This document shows, in pieces, positions 36,455 to 47,249 of a stretch of 64,000 nt of DNA (position 1 is its first letter; every line of letters starts with the position of its first letter). The DNA lies in the NCBI GenBank assembly GCA_019054805.1, contig JAHQIY010000010.1, forward strand, positions 2,897,501 through 2,961,500. Direction: 5' to 3'. This DNA is from Brachionus manjavacas. Its lineage: Eukaryota > Rotifera > Eurotatoria > Ploima > Brachionidae. The position numbers were made by a program, and so were the translations under genes. The notes beneath the pieces were generated by a model that was given only the letters and a program-made list of their open reading frames with translations, ran no database searches and was not told the origin of the DNA.

Positions 36455-36760
36455 CCGTTTGAATTGCTAATTTGAGACTTTACAAAGGAGGGTTTTAAGA
36501 TCAGAACTTCTTGAGCTTTCAACAAAATCATCAATAAAATCCTGTATAAGTGAAGTAATGAGTGTATTTTTATGTGTTAAACTATTCTTTATGTACTTTT
36601 CGAGCTGAATTCTGAGTCTTGGCTCAATTCTTTCCTCCTTTTGGTCCTCGAGAAGGCCAGAAAGCTGAATAGACGGTGTGTCATATGGTAAGTGATAGAT
36701 TGACTTGAAACATGTATTTTGAATTACTTGTAGCTTTTGAATGTTTAGATAATTTCAATT
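36455..36760 (-). pseudogene. LINE polymerase C-terminal relic
   Basis: Minus strand reads LNIQKLQVIQNTCFKSIYHL, YDTPSIQLSGLLEDQKE, RLRIQLEKYIKNSLTHKN. This is equivalent to the C-terminal region of the GAGC-hairpin LINEs but diverged. Confidence 0.6.
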
Positions 36761-37079
36761 AACACATTTAAATGAGCAAGATAAAAATCGCAATTTCTAA
36801 ATATTTACCTGGAAAATAAAAGAGCAGAAAATAAATAGCAATTAAGTTCTTATTAATTAATTTTATATTATATAAGTTGTATATATAATCAAAAATAAAC
36901 TAATTAATCTAAAATTCTAAAATTAAAATTAGATTACCAAAAAAAATTGAAACTATCCTTTTTTTACTCGCCTTTTAACATTTATAATCTTTCATCTGAT
37001 ATGGCATATGCAGGTTTCTTTTTGGAAAGTATGCCTGTTACGGTTTATTTTTTTTAGAAATTATTATTATTAGAAAAAC

Positions 37080-37145
37080 AATTTAGGGAAAAGTTTTTTC
37101 CAGGGCAGTTCCGAATGGCAGAGCCTTTTTTTCGGTCCACATGGT
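37080..37145 (+). repeat. Hairpin repeat family R (copy 2)
   Basis: GGAAAA-GTT-TTTTCC stem at 37087-37101 followed by AGGGCAGTTCCGAATGGCAG. Confidence 0.5.
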
Positions 37146-37249
37146 TGCAATATGATTAAGATATGTATTAATTATATGTGTATAATTATATAAATTGAAT
37201 ATAAAAGATTATATATAAATTGTTAAATTAAATTTTTGCTAAGAGTTTG

Positions 37250-37560
37250 GCGTGTTAATGATTGAATCAAAGGGTGTTTGGTACTTTAAATTGTTTCTGG
37301 AGGAGTTTTGAAGCAGAAAGTCCTGGATCTCCTGAGCTATTATTTCATGGCTTTGCCTTGTGGTGATAAATTTAGAAAAAAATTTTGTTTGCTCTGTCAT
37401 CAATCAAGTCGATTCTTAGCTCTTTATGGATTGTTTTGATACTTGTCTTTAGTGGAAAATACTTTATGATTCGCAACACTCGATTTTGCATTTTTTGCAT
37501 TTCGGCTCTTATGTTCTGAGTGCCTGACTGAAGTATTATAAAACAGTAGAAAGTGTGCCT
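37250..37560 (-). pseudogene. LINE polymerase C-terminal relic, another family
   Basis: Minus strand reads SGTQNIRAEMQKMQNRVLRI, KYFPLKTSIKTIHKELRI and DLIDDRANKIFF, matching the layout of the conserved region after the polymerase domain of non-LTR elements. Confidence 0.55.
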
Positions 37561-38274
37561 TAATCTTTCTCTTCTTATTCGAGATTATTTGAGTTATCTA
37601 TTAATTGGTTCATTAAACTTTAAATAAACAATGAGCTTAAAAAAAGGAATATGATATTTTTTTTATTTTTTTATTTTGCATAATATTCGATTATAAAAAA
37701 CAAAAAAAAATCCAGATTATACTTTATGTCAATATATAATTTATTTTTAAATTAACTTTTTCCTTTTAAACTTTTAAATTTTTTTTTCTAACTTAATTTT
37801 TTATTTTTTTACCTTCATCACCCGAGTGGTGTTTTTTGAAATAAATAAAAATAAAAATAATAATACCGTAAATAGACTATAAATAGCTATAACCCCCCTA
37901 CCTTTGACTCGAGTAAAGCCCCAGTTTTTAATTTTAAAATTTCTTTTTAACCCGGGCTAAAGAAAATTAAAATAAATGCTTATATTTTTTACGAAAAATT
38001 TTTTTATTTTTTTTATATTTTTGTAAATTAGTACCGAACTAATCAATTATAAGCCCAGTAAAAAATTAATATTTTTTTGTAATACCCCGGGTGTATAGTT
38101 TTAAAACAAAAAAAAATCTTTAACGCAAAACATATTTTTAAATTAGAACCCCAGTGATTTTTTATTTGAAGTCATGTTTTTTTAATCAATTTTATTATTA
38201 ACCAAATAATTTTTTATTCACGTTTTTGATATTTTGTACTTGCTTTTTTGAATCTTACTTACTTACTTTACTTT

Positions 38275-38335
38275 ATTTATTTGAGGGAAACCCTCAGGCT
38301 ACTCAGAATGGAACAAAGTCCTTCTTTTTAGCCTA
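38275..38335 (+). repeat. Hairpin repeat family S (copy 1)
   Basis: GAGGG-AAA-CCCTC (38283-38295) followed by CTACTCAGAATGGAACAAAG and TCCTTCTTTTTAG. Matches the copy at 41995 in sequence after the stem, but the stem itself differs. Confidence 0.45.
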
Positions 38336-38733
38336 ACGATTATTAAAAAGGATCAAAAATTGTTTAAATGTGTTTCGAGTAAAAATCAAAAATAAAATAA
38401 AAAACATAAATAAATATATAATTAGGGGTTGTTGTTGGATAATCGTGTTGACCCAGAACTATGTTCCATTTAGGAAAATATTAAAGTTTTGGAACAATGA
38501 ATTAAATTTGGGATTGTTATTCGTTTCGTGCAGAATGAATTCGTTAAGATCTAAGTTTAGCTGTGCATGGTTTTCGCGTCTGGTGAATCGTCAAAGCTAA
38601 AAAGTTGCTATTTTAGTTATGCTATTATAATTGAGATTTATTTTATTGTTTGCTATTTTAAAATACTGCCCCGATTTCATTTTTTTTTCTCATATATCTT
38701 GTTAATTATAATAATAACAATAATTTTTATTTT

Positions 38734-38790
38734 TTGAAAAAAAATCTAAAAAAAGATTTTTTTCCCGGACAGTTCAGAATGGATTAAAAA
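38734..38790 (+). repeat. Hairpin repeat family R (copy 3)
   Basis: A long A/T stem (AAAAAAATCT at 38738-38747 with AGATTTTTTT at 38754-38763) followed by CCCGGACAGTTCAGAATGG. Confidence 0.4.
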
Positions 38791-39248
38791 AAACATCTTG
38801 ATTAAAAAAAATTTGATTTTTTTACTTAAAGTACAAAGGAAATGTTAATAATAGTCTTTTTGATGAACAATACAGCAAATATTCAAAAAAAAATAGAAAA
38901 GTCATAGATAAACATATTTTTGATGGAAATGGAATGAACATTTTTTTTCACAATTTAAAGATTGAAAAAAAAATTGATTCGTAATTTTTTTGGATTGTTT
39001 TGTTTTTAATTTAATAAAGTTATCCTTTATAATATTATTAATCCTTATTTTTCTATTCTTGTTGAATACAATAACAGCCAGCCACTCACGTTAACACTCG
39101 TGCATTTTAACAGGTGTTTAAATTTAGTTTAAAAATATTTATTAATCTAAATATCAAAATATTGTTCAAAAACATGCTCAATTTTAACTCTAGCCAATTT
39201 AATTAAAATATTTTCAATTCATTAATCTTTTTTATCTGGTCAATACAG

Positions 39249-39254
39249 TTTATT
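39249..39254 (-). terminator. poly(A) signal, eve
   Basis: TTTATT on the plus strand is AATAAA on the gene strand, about 117 nt past the stop. Confidence 0.4.
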
Positions 39255-39370
39255 TTAAAGCTCATTAAAAAAAATAATAAAAATTCTAAAAGTTTAAATA
39301 AAAAACAAAAAATGTTATTAAAAACTGATTTTACATGAACAATGATCATTATTAACAAAAAAGAGTAGGA

Positions 39371-40000
39371 TCAAAAATTTCTAGACGAGTCAGCTAGGCC
39401 GAAAGCAGGCGATTTAAATGAGACCGCATTGCCTTGATTAAAGTTTGCTTGATAATTTTGTCTTAGGAGAGACTGATCGAAGTTGCTGTGAGGTGGCACA
39501 CTCGAACTGGGTATATACAATGAAATGGGAGAGGCTAGAGCGGGTGTGCTGGCAAAATCGGCCTGAAAAGATGGATAAGTAGAGCCAGACGAAAGTGAGG
39601 AGGAAGTGGATCTGGGCGAAGGAGTCTTGACGCCCTCGTGGCCACTGGGAGTAGACATCATGGGAACAGTGGGCCCGTAGGTGTTCGCAGCTACTGCGCT
39701 CAGCATATAGGCGAGCATTTGCGGGTCTCCGTAGGGCCAGTTGAACGCCATCCTTTGCCGCTTGTCTTTCATTCTTCTGTTCTGGAACCAGACCTTTATG
39801 GTCGATTCGGTCAAGTTTAGCTCGGCGGCCAGCTCGCATCGCCGCGGCCGCGACACATAATTCTCTTTGAGGAACTCGCTCTCCAGTCTGTTGAGCTGTT
39901 CGCGGCTAAACGCCGTTCGGTACCGCTTGGAGTTCAAGTCCTCTGGCGAGCACGAGCCAGACGACGAAGTTGACGAACACGATGATGAGCTCAAAGACAT
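39371..40000 (-). CDS. eve/Evx: Even-skipped/Evx homeodomain transcription factor
   Basis: Nuclear DNA-binding regulator of the Evx family, known for roles in axial patterning, posterior growth and motor or interneuron identity. The 209-aa frame has a Ser-rich N terminus (residues 2-18) and a homeodomain at about residues 24-83: [33 protein letters not shown], and recognition helix [18 protein letters not shown]. The [13 protein letters not shown] segment and the WPYGDP that follows are diagnostic of Eve/Evx. The homeobox lies in one exon. The C terminus is Ser/Pro/Thr-rich and ends in SSRNF. I see no Groucho-type LFKPY-like motif, which is present in insect Eve. The N terminus is short; a possible acceptor (CTATTTAG, just upstream) leaves room for an extra 5' exon, so the start is only fairly sure. 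Confidence 0.95.
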   Translation of the reverse strand: MSLSSSSCSSTSSSGSCSPEDLNSKRYRTAFSREQLNRLESEFLKENYVSRPRRCELAAELNLTESTIKVWFQNRRMKDKRQRMAFNWPYGDPQMLAYMLSAVAANTYGPTVPMMSTPSGHEGVKTPSPRSTSSSLSSGSTYPSFQADFASTPALASPISLYIPSSSVPPHSNFDQSLLRQNYQANFNQGNAVSFKSPAFGLADSSRNF

Positions 40001-40257
40001 TTTGCAATCTCCACCAAGAGGATTCAGTAAGTTCTAAATAGCTAAGAGATTTTCAATGAAAAAAAAGAAACAAGAACAAGAAGAGGAGGAAGAAAAAAGC
40101 TTAAATATATAAACTTAGAATTGGAAACGTGTTTAAATTAAAATGCAAATAAAAAAGTCCAAATTAAACACTAATTTAAAGTCAATGTATTTTCGAAGCC
40201 TATTTACTTATCAGTTAGAGAGAATGTGATTAATTAATGAACAAGAATTGGGCATGG

Positions 40258-40271
40258 GCCATAATTATGGC
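40258..40271. promoter_or_regulatory. Perfect 14-bp palindrome with TAATTA core upstream of eve
   Basis: GCCATAATTATGGC equals its own reverse complement. TAATTA is the standard core for homeodomain pairs. It lies 258 bp upstream of the eve ATG in a locally GC-richer stretch. It could be an auto- or cross-regulatory homeodomain site. That function is inferred. Confidence 0.35.
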
Positions 40272-40435
40272 GATGATGATCACGATGATGATATTTACAA
40301 TATCACATACTCGCTTATCCCATGTGTTTATACCTCAACCTAATTGATAAATCAACATTTCTAAATTTTTTTCTCCTATTTAAATAGGATTATTGTTCGG
40401 CCGTGCTAAGTTGATTCGATTGGTCGCTATTGAAC

Positions 40436-40462
40436 AGCGACTTTGGCTTAGACAAAGTCGCT
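40436..40462. promoter_or_regulatory. Perfect 10-bp stem-loop upstream of eve
   Basis: AGCGACTTTG at 40436-40445 and CAAAGTCGCT at 40453-40462 pair perfectly around the 7-nt loop GCTTAGA. Such a GC-containing stem stands out in AT-rich DNA. It could act in a 5' leader RNA or as a dyad binding site. Confidence 0.35.
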
Positions 40463-40544
40463 TGCGAAAGATAAATTCTTCAGTGACAAGTATGATATAT
40501 AGGTGTGGGCACTGGACTTTTTGATCTTGTATTTTATTACTTAC

Positions 40545-40651
40545 TAAAATCAGCACTTGATTCAAATGAATTAATTTGCATATTTTAGCCAAACTGGCCC
40601 TGAGATCTTTGATCGCCGACCGATCACACTCTTCACAAGCCTCCCACACAC
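40545..40651 (-). other. GC-rich exon-like island upstream of eve (exon or enhancer)
   Basis: On the minus strand this 107-nt block is bounded by AG at 40653-40652 and a strong donor GTAAGTAAT at 40544. Only one frame is open (VWEACEECDRSA then IKDLRASLAKICKLIH). I do not recognise the peptide. The same block contains ATTTGCAT (POU octamer) at 40574-40581 and CTTTGATC (TCF/LEF-type) at 40607-40614, so an enhancer is the alternative. It is much GC-richer than its flanks. Confidence 0.4.
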
Positions 40652-40739
40652 CTAAGGAATTATTTAATTTCTCCAATCAATTTATCTCAGCTAATTAGTA
40701 TGTTATCACAAATTAGCATTCAGCCCAGCCAATTAGACC

Positions 40740-41908
40740 TGCTCAACGACTTTCAATTAAGACTAAAATCTTCATTGGACTCAACCAAGTCGTGTTCAGT
40801 AGTCTTTTCTACGAACAAAAAAGAGAGTGATAATCTAAACTTAAAAATTTATGGAAACAGAATAATGAGCCAAAAAGAAATCATCAGTTTCTTGGTATCA
40901 AATTTGATTCCAAGTTAAATTTTAATAAACTAAACGCTGCAATAAAAGGCTAAATATTATTAAGGTATTGTCAAACTAAAAATGGGGTCTTACTCAAAAC
41001 ACACCAGGAAATTTATATAAATCTTTAGTCGGATCTATTTTAAACTATTCTTTTCCTTGCTTGAATTCATTTTCAGAAAATAATATCAAAAAACTACAAG
41101 CAATTCAGAATACAGCAGTAAGATCTATCCTCAAGTTAAAATATGATACTCCCTCCAACATCGTGCATCATGAAGCTCTTAATAAACTTAAATTACTAAC
41201 AGTCCCGGAAGTTGAGTGAGAGATATGTTGGAACAGGACTGAGTCATTCTATTCCATTAGTTGTAAGGCTGGTGGAGGAATACAAAGAAGGCTTCGAATC
41301 AAGATATATTGAATACCCAACTCCATTGTGTAATTGCTACCTTACTATTTCCTCCTTTTTTCCTGAAGCTTCAACTATGTAAACATCTATAACATTTTTT
41401 TAAGAAATAATTTAGGGGGTGACCCCAGGGCACGTCCGAAGTTCAAGACCTTTGTTTGAGCCCGCATTAAAAGAAAAATTGATATAAATTTAGCGCATAA
41501 ATTCTTTGCTCACCTCTAGATTATTAAAAAATACCTCTAACATATAAAAACTTACCTCTAATATTAAAAGTTCGCCTTTAATAAATTAAAGAGACTTCTA
41601 AATCTAAAACAACTGATCTAAATATTAAATTTAGATGATCGAATAAAATTGGATAAAGATAAAAACATGAAAAAAGTGATTAAATTAGTTCAAAAGCGAA
41701 TTCACATAAAAAAAAAATATATATATATAAAAAAAGGATACACGTATCTGTAACATGTAACAATCTATTTCAATATTTATCCTCTTAACTTTCGTTTTTT
41801 TATCTCATTTATTAATTTTAATCTAATTTTTTATTTTTATTTTGTTTTTTGAATTTATTCTGAAGGAGTCCTCGCTCGGTAGAGAAAACAAATAAATAAA
41901 ATAATAAC
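40740..41908 (+). mobile_element. LINE 3' fragment interrupted by a hairpin repeat
   Basis: Reads KSCSVVFSTNKKESDNLNLK, then with shifts FLGIKFDSKLNFN, SLVGSILNYSFPCLNSFSEN, KKLQAIQNTAVRSILKLKYD to about 41385. The 3' untranslated part resumes at about 41740 and ends with hairpin GAGT-CCTC-GCTC (41866-41877) and AAATAAATAAAATAATAA. The block 41405-41740 in between is an insertion. Confidence 0.75.
41405..41470 (+). repeat. Hairpin repeat family R (copy 4)
   Basis: GGGG-GTGA-CCCC stem (41415-41426) followed by AGGGCACGTCCGAAGTT. It interrupts the LINE at 40740-41908. Confidence 0.5.
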
Positions 41909-41989
41909 CACATTTCATTTTAACTTTTTTCATTTTATTCTAGATTGATTGTACGATTGTTCAGGAGTGTGGAAACACTGATATTTATT

Positions 41990-42065
41990 TATTTTCTAAA
42001 TAAATTCGAGCAGAACCCCAGACTGCTCAGAGTGCAATAAAGTCCTTCTTTTTAGTCCAGTCCAA
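41990..42065 (+). repeat. Hairpin repeat family S (copy 2)
   Basis: GAGCAG at 42008-42013 pairs with CTGCTC at 42023-42028. It is followed by AGAGTGCAATAAAGTCCTTC, shared with 38300. Confidence 0.45.
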
Positions 42066-42489
42066 CTCCTAAATTATTTTTCAAATAAATAAATTTTAGT
42101 CCAGTGTTAGTAAATAAAATGAGTTATGTGAACACTTTGGCTAATAAAATAAGTTGACAAGTTTTTATGGAGAAACTATTGCTTTGAAATCCAAGTAGAG
42201 CGAAGTGAACTTAGCATTTAAAGTATCATCTATTGAGTTAAATTCATCCAGGCCTGATCTTAGTTGTTGGTGGTTTGATTTTTAAATTCAATATGCAAAT
42301 GAATAAATTAAGCCACCAAATAGTGATAGAGATCTGTAGATCAAATGACTCGAATCCTCATGCTTAGTAAGAACATGAACACATTTCGACTCTTGTCCAA
42401 AATGTGACCATTCTACTGATGCTGGTTTGGCGAACAAGACTCATCTCTGAATTCTAATGCTCACCATTCAAACTATTTAGACAAAAATT

Positions 42490-43560
42490 ATTTGAAAGTC
42501 AAATTTTTGGGGATCACATTGGACTCAACCACAAGATGAACTAAAAGAGCGATGCAATTCAAGTTTTTATAAAAAAAAAGTTAAAATCAATCTTGACCTT
42601 AAAATCAATGGTAACAATTTAAACAATGAGAAAAACTTAAATTCTTACGCATCACATCAAAACTTAAATTAAGTCCTACGGTAGATGAATTAAAAGAGCC
42701 CTGTAATTCAAGTCTTAACATAATAGAATATCTCTTAAATAAGAAATAGGGTTTAAAATCAAAATCATTAGGTAATCTTTACAAATCTTTAATAGAATCT
42801 ATCTTGGATTATGCTGTTCCTTGTTTAAATTCATTTTCAGAAACTAACATAAACAAAACACAAGTTGTTCAAAATTCAGCAGTTGGATTTATTTTGAAGC
42901 TGAAATATGACACCCTCTCCAATATTATGCACCATATCCTTTTGACCACAAATTTATCAAAAAAAAATATTTATTTTTTATTTTAATCCTAATTTATAGA
43001 TTTATATAAATATTAATTTATAGAAATAAAAAAATAAAATTTTATTTCAATTATTCTTTTTTTACCTTCTATGTAACTATATTTTTCATCTTTTAAACAA
43101 AAATTACCTTACAAATGTCACTAATAAATTTTTTTTTTTTTTTTTTGTTCTACATCGCGAAGATAGGCGCATTTTATGAAATAAATAAAAAAAGAGAAAA
43201 TAATTTTGTTCTTCAATTTGCATCAAAATTTCAACTACATAAAAATAAAAAAATTACCACTCCAATATTATGCATCAAGAGAATTTCAATAAACTTAAAC
43301 TACTAACAGTCTCACATCTACTTTTGAGTTTAGTGAGAGATATGTCAAAACAGGATTGAGTCATTCTGTTCCTTTGGTCATCAGACTGGTGAAAGAGCAT
43401 AGAAGAGGCTTTGAATCAAGATTTATCGAATATCCAACTCCACATTGTGTAATTGCTACCAAACAATTTCTTCTTTTTTTCCTGAAGTACCAAATATTTA
43501 AACATGTCTAACATCAAGCTTTTTCAACTTATCGTTTTTAATTTCTTTTCATTACTTAGA
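42490..43560 (+). pseudogene. LINE 3' fragment, heavily decayed, with internal insertion
   Basis: Pieces read KVKFLGITLDSTTR, SLIESILDYAVPCLNSFSET, VVQNSAVGFILKLKYDT (to about 42930). After AT-rich filler, it continues with relics of GFESRYIEYPTPHCVIAT-like sequence (43400-43480). Same family as 12790 and 40740. Confidence 0.65.
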
Positions 43561-44099
43561 GTTTTTTATCCTTTTTTTCTTCTTTATAATTATTTTTTAT
43601 TTTATTTAATCTTGTTTAACCTTATTTAAGTTTTTTAAAAAAGTTAAGATTGGCTCAATTAAGAGTAAACAGAAGTGTTCAAAATTTGGCTTAAATTTGG
43701 CATTGTAATTCTTTTGAAGCAGGATAAAAAAGGATGAATTAGAAGATTAGGATGATGACGACCCTAAGTCAATAAAGGCAGACATTAAATCGATCGATGT
43801 GTATAGTAGATAGGATCAGTCAGATAGTGATTTGACTGATAATGAATTTGTCATTGATCAAGTGAAAACTCTAATTTTTCTGGTGACTTTACAATTGTAA
43901 TAACTGATTCAACTTCAGTTACAGTAAAAGACTCGAAGGAGATTCAAGTCAAAATTAGAAAGGCTAAGAAATTAATAAAAATTAATAAAAACTTTGATCA
44001 CTTTTTTTCATTCTATTTTTTTTTAATTTTTGACCACATTTTGTGTGATCATTGTTTTGAAGATCAGTTAAAATTTTTATCCTTTAGATGCGGTCCTAA

Positions 44100-44351
44100 T
44101 CAAAATACACTTAAGTCGGATCAATTTTAGACCATTCTTTTCCTTGCTTGAATTCATTTTCAGAAAATAATATCAAAAAACTACAAGCAATTCAGAATAC
44201 AGCAGTCAGATCTATCCTCAAGTTAAAATTTGATACTCCCTCCAACATCAAGGATCGCGGGGCTCTTAATAAACCTAAGTTATTAGCAGTCTTGAATCGA
44301 ATTTTTGAGAAAGTTGTTGAGACAGGACTGAGCCCAAATATTCAAATATAA
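44100..44351 (+). pseudogene. LINE fragment
   Basis: Encodes FPCLNSFSENNIKKLQAIQN, TAVRSILKLKFDTPSN and a short tail ending at 44351. No 3' hairpin is present, so it is truncated at both ends. Confidence 0.7.
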
Positions 44352-44519
44352 TTTTTTTTTTAATTTACAGATTGTGCTTATAATGGAAAAGAAAACTATT
44401 CATAACTTTGTATATGTAACTAGATTTCAATGCATCCAGCTACCATAGATGTCTTCCTTGTAAGACATCTCCGCGAGCATGCTTGCCGTAGCTTATTTTT
44501 ATCATTATTTTAAAGTAAA

Positions 44520-44585
44520 ATAAATTGGGGCTCTCCCAAACTGTTTGAAAAGACCTAAAGTTTTCCGTTCGGTCTCATGATAGTG
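44520..44585 (+). repeat. Hairpin repeat family R (copy 5)
   Basis: TTGGG-GCTCT-CCCAA stem (44525-44539) followed by ACTGTTTGAAAAGACC, a diverged form of the family. Confidence 0.35.
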
Positions 44586-44999
44586 ATCTTATTTCCTGTT
44601 GCAAAAAATTGAGTCATTGATTATCCTTTCCAATAAAACTGCGTTATCATTCTCACAAGAACAAGCTATTAGTACTGTTCTAGTATTCAGGTAGCCTTCA
44701 ATGATGAAGCTTTTGCATTCTCTATTTATCCTTTAGAAAAATTCAAAGCCAATTGGCATGTTTGATGGATTATAGAGACTAAAAATAAATATTTGATTAT
44801 TTTTTCATAAATTTAAAACAAACAACTAAGAAAAATGACTCAAGCCAAAGATGTTCAATGAATGACTCCAATCAATGTAAAAATGAAAAAATTTATCTAA
44901 AAAAAATCAAAGCAAAATAAACTTTAAATCAAAAAAGATCATGCAGGTTAGCTGTAAATAATTTGAAAATTGACTTCTAATTTAAAAAACTAAAATAAA

Positions 45000-45890
45000 T
45001 TAATGATGCTTTTAATAAATACAAATTCATATCTAATAAATTGTCTTCCACTTTTACGAAGCTAAAATCTTGAATCAAGCAAGACATTTGCTTTTCTTAC
45101 AAATGGCAAAGAAGTTAAAATGTCCAACATATGCCGTCTAAATCATAGCCTCATCCTTTAATAAAGTTAAATAATTAAGTTGACTTTTAATTCATTGTAA
45201 ACTTGCTGCCTTCTCAGCTTCCCGTCCTTCTTTTAACCTTAAATATAGCAACATTAAAACATTTAGTATCTGTCATTTAATGGAAAATTTATTTATTAAA
45301 ATTAATTTTGATTACGAATAAAATAATTAAGACTTAGAATATTTTTCAAGAAATTTTGAAGAAGACCCCTTCCAATTTCGATTCAATAAATAAATTAAAA
45401 ATAATTCCAAAAATGAAAATATACAATTGAGTTACAAAAAAAATAATAATAAAATATTGTCAAATCTTTATTTAAAAAAAATGATTTTGAAGAATACATG
45501 AATCGCTCAAACGAAATAAACTAAAAATCATATAAAAATTGGGAAAATTAGAAAATTTTTTTAATTGAAGATTACTTTCGATATAAAATTCTCTCACATT
45601 CTTAACCTTAAATATTAATAAATATTTTTTTAAAAATTTAATTTAGTGATCGATGTTGAATAATTAAATTTAAACAAAAATGTGATACTCGGAATTTAAA
45701 TTTTTAAATCAAAAAATATTCACTGATAATGTGAAAGACTGTCTACTAAAGTTAAAGTTGAATCGTATTGTCAAACACAAAGAAGAACTCTTAGAGTAGA
45801 TAATTAATCTTTGCTTTGATTATTAGTTTCGCAGTCATTTAAGATAATAGTTTGTGACAAAAAAATTAATTCTAAATATTTTTATTTTTA
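45000..45890. other. AT-rich intergenic DNA, nothing recognised
   Basis: Both strands lack frames, inverted repeats or motifs I can support. The same holds for about 45970-47200. Confidence 0.5.
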
Positions 45891-45894
45891 TTTA

Positions 45895-45965
45895 AAAATA
45901 TAGTTTGGGTTTAAACCCGGGCAGTTTGGAATGAATCTCAGTCATTCCTTTCAGCCGCATGAAAA
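45895..45965 (+). repeat. Hairpin repeat family R (copy 6)
   Basis: GGGTTTAAACCC (45907-45918), a perfect palindrome, followed by GGGCAGTTTGGAATG and CCTTTCAGCC as in copy 1. Confidence 0.5.
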
Positions 45966-47249
45966 AAAAGCATTGTTTTTAGTAATTTCAGAAAAAATAG
46001 TGAATTGTGTAAGTAATAATTAAAGTAAAAAAAAATAAAAAGGAGAAAAAATAATAATAAGAGCTAAAGCAGACTGTGTGTGGAGCAAATCTTGTTGGTC
46101 TTTCTATCTGATATCACATATACAAAATTAAATAGCAAGAGAAAATAATTCTAAATATTTAAAATAAATTAAACTGTAGTTTATTTGTCATTGTAAATTT
46201 CAACATCAAATTATAGAAAATAAACCTTTTAAGTCTCATAGAAAAAAGAACACTTTTTGATTAATATAACTCTTTGAATGTTTCCAAAGAAAAGCGCCAA
46301 AATCAAAAGAAGGCTAAATGATAAATTAGTTGAAAATTAGGTATGTACTCTTGGATGTCCATGAGCAATCAATAGCTAATAAATAGTTTTAGAATGTTGT
46401 AAATTCTTTAGTGTTTTTAAGCACGTAAATATTTAGATAAAAATTAAATTCGTTTTCTTTTTTTTATTTTAATGATCAAAGGTGCCGATGATTCGAGTGT
46501 AATTTATATCATTTCAAGTTCTGAATTATCAATTAATTCAGATAGGTTTTGACGATAAATGAGTTTAATTAAATTATCATCTCAGATTGGAATTTAGTAT
46601 CAAAACAATAATCATTTTTTTATTGTCACACAACAAATGCATTTTGAAATTAAACTTTTAATTATTATAATTCCTTTAATGTGAGCTGTTGATCAAAGTG
46701 TTGCTCTCTCTTGAGATAAAATCCTCAATTCACTTTCGCTTACCTTTGGAAATTAGGTTATAGTTCCGTTCCGACGATAAAAATAATTTTTTTTATCTTT
46801 TTTATTTTTTTCTATTTTAATTAGTTAAATTAAAATGATCATTGGTTGACATTATAATCCAATAATTTATTCACTTGGTATTTATTTGACGTGTATTCTG
46901 TTATCATACCACAATTTTTTTTTATTGAGTACACAATATATTAAATAAATTACCCTAAAAATTAAAAAATATACACAAATTTAAAAAAATTACATATTAA
47001 TAAAATTAATCCGCCTTTTTTTTTTATTAATTGACATTTATTTGAGTAAAATAAACACTAATCAAGTAGAAGTACATAAAAAAATACATGAAAAGAAAAT
47101 ATGAATAGTAATTGAAAAAAAATTTATATTAGATTTAATTTTTTAATTATTTCAATTTAAAAGTTCTCTCTATCACTTTACATCAAAAAGCCATGAATAA
47201 ACTTAGAATGCCCAGTCACAAAGAAAACGATGATTAACCGATGAAAATA

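Noticed and set aside
39438..39839. 133-codon alternative frame within eve
   Set aside because: Out-of-frame shadow of the homeobox exon.
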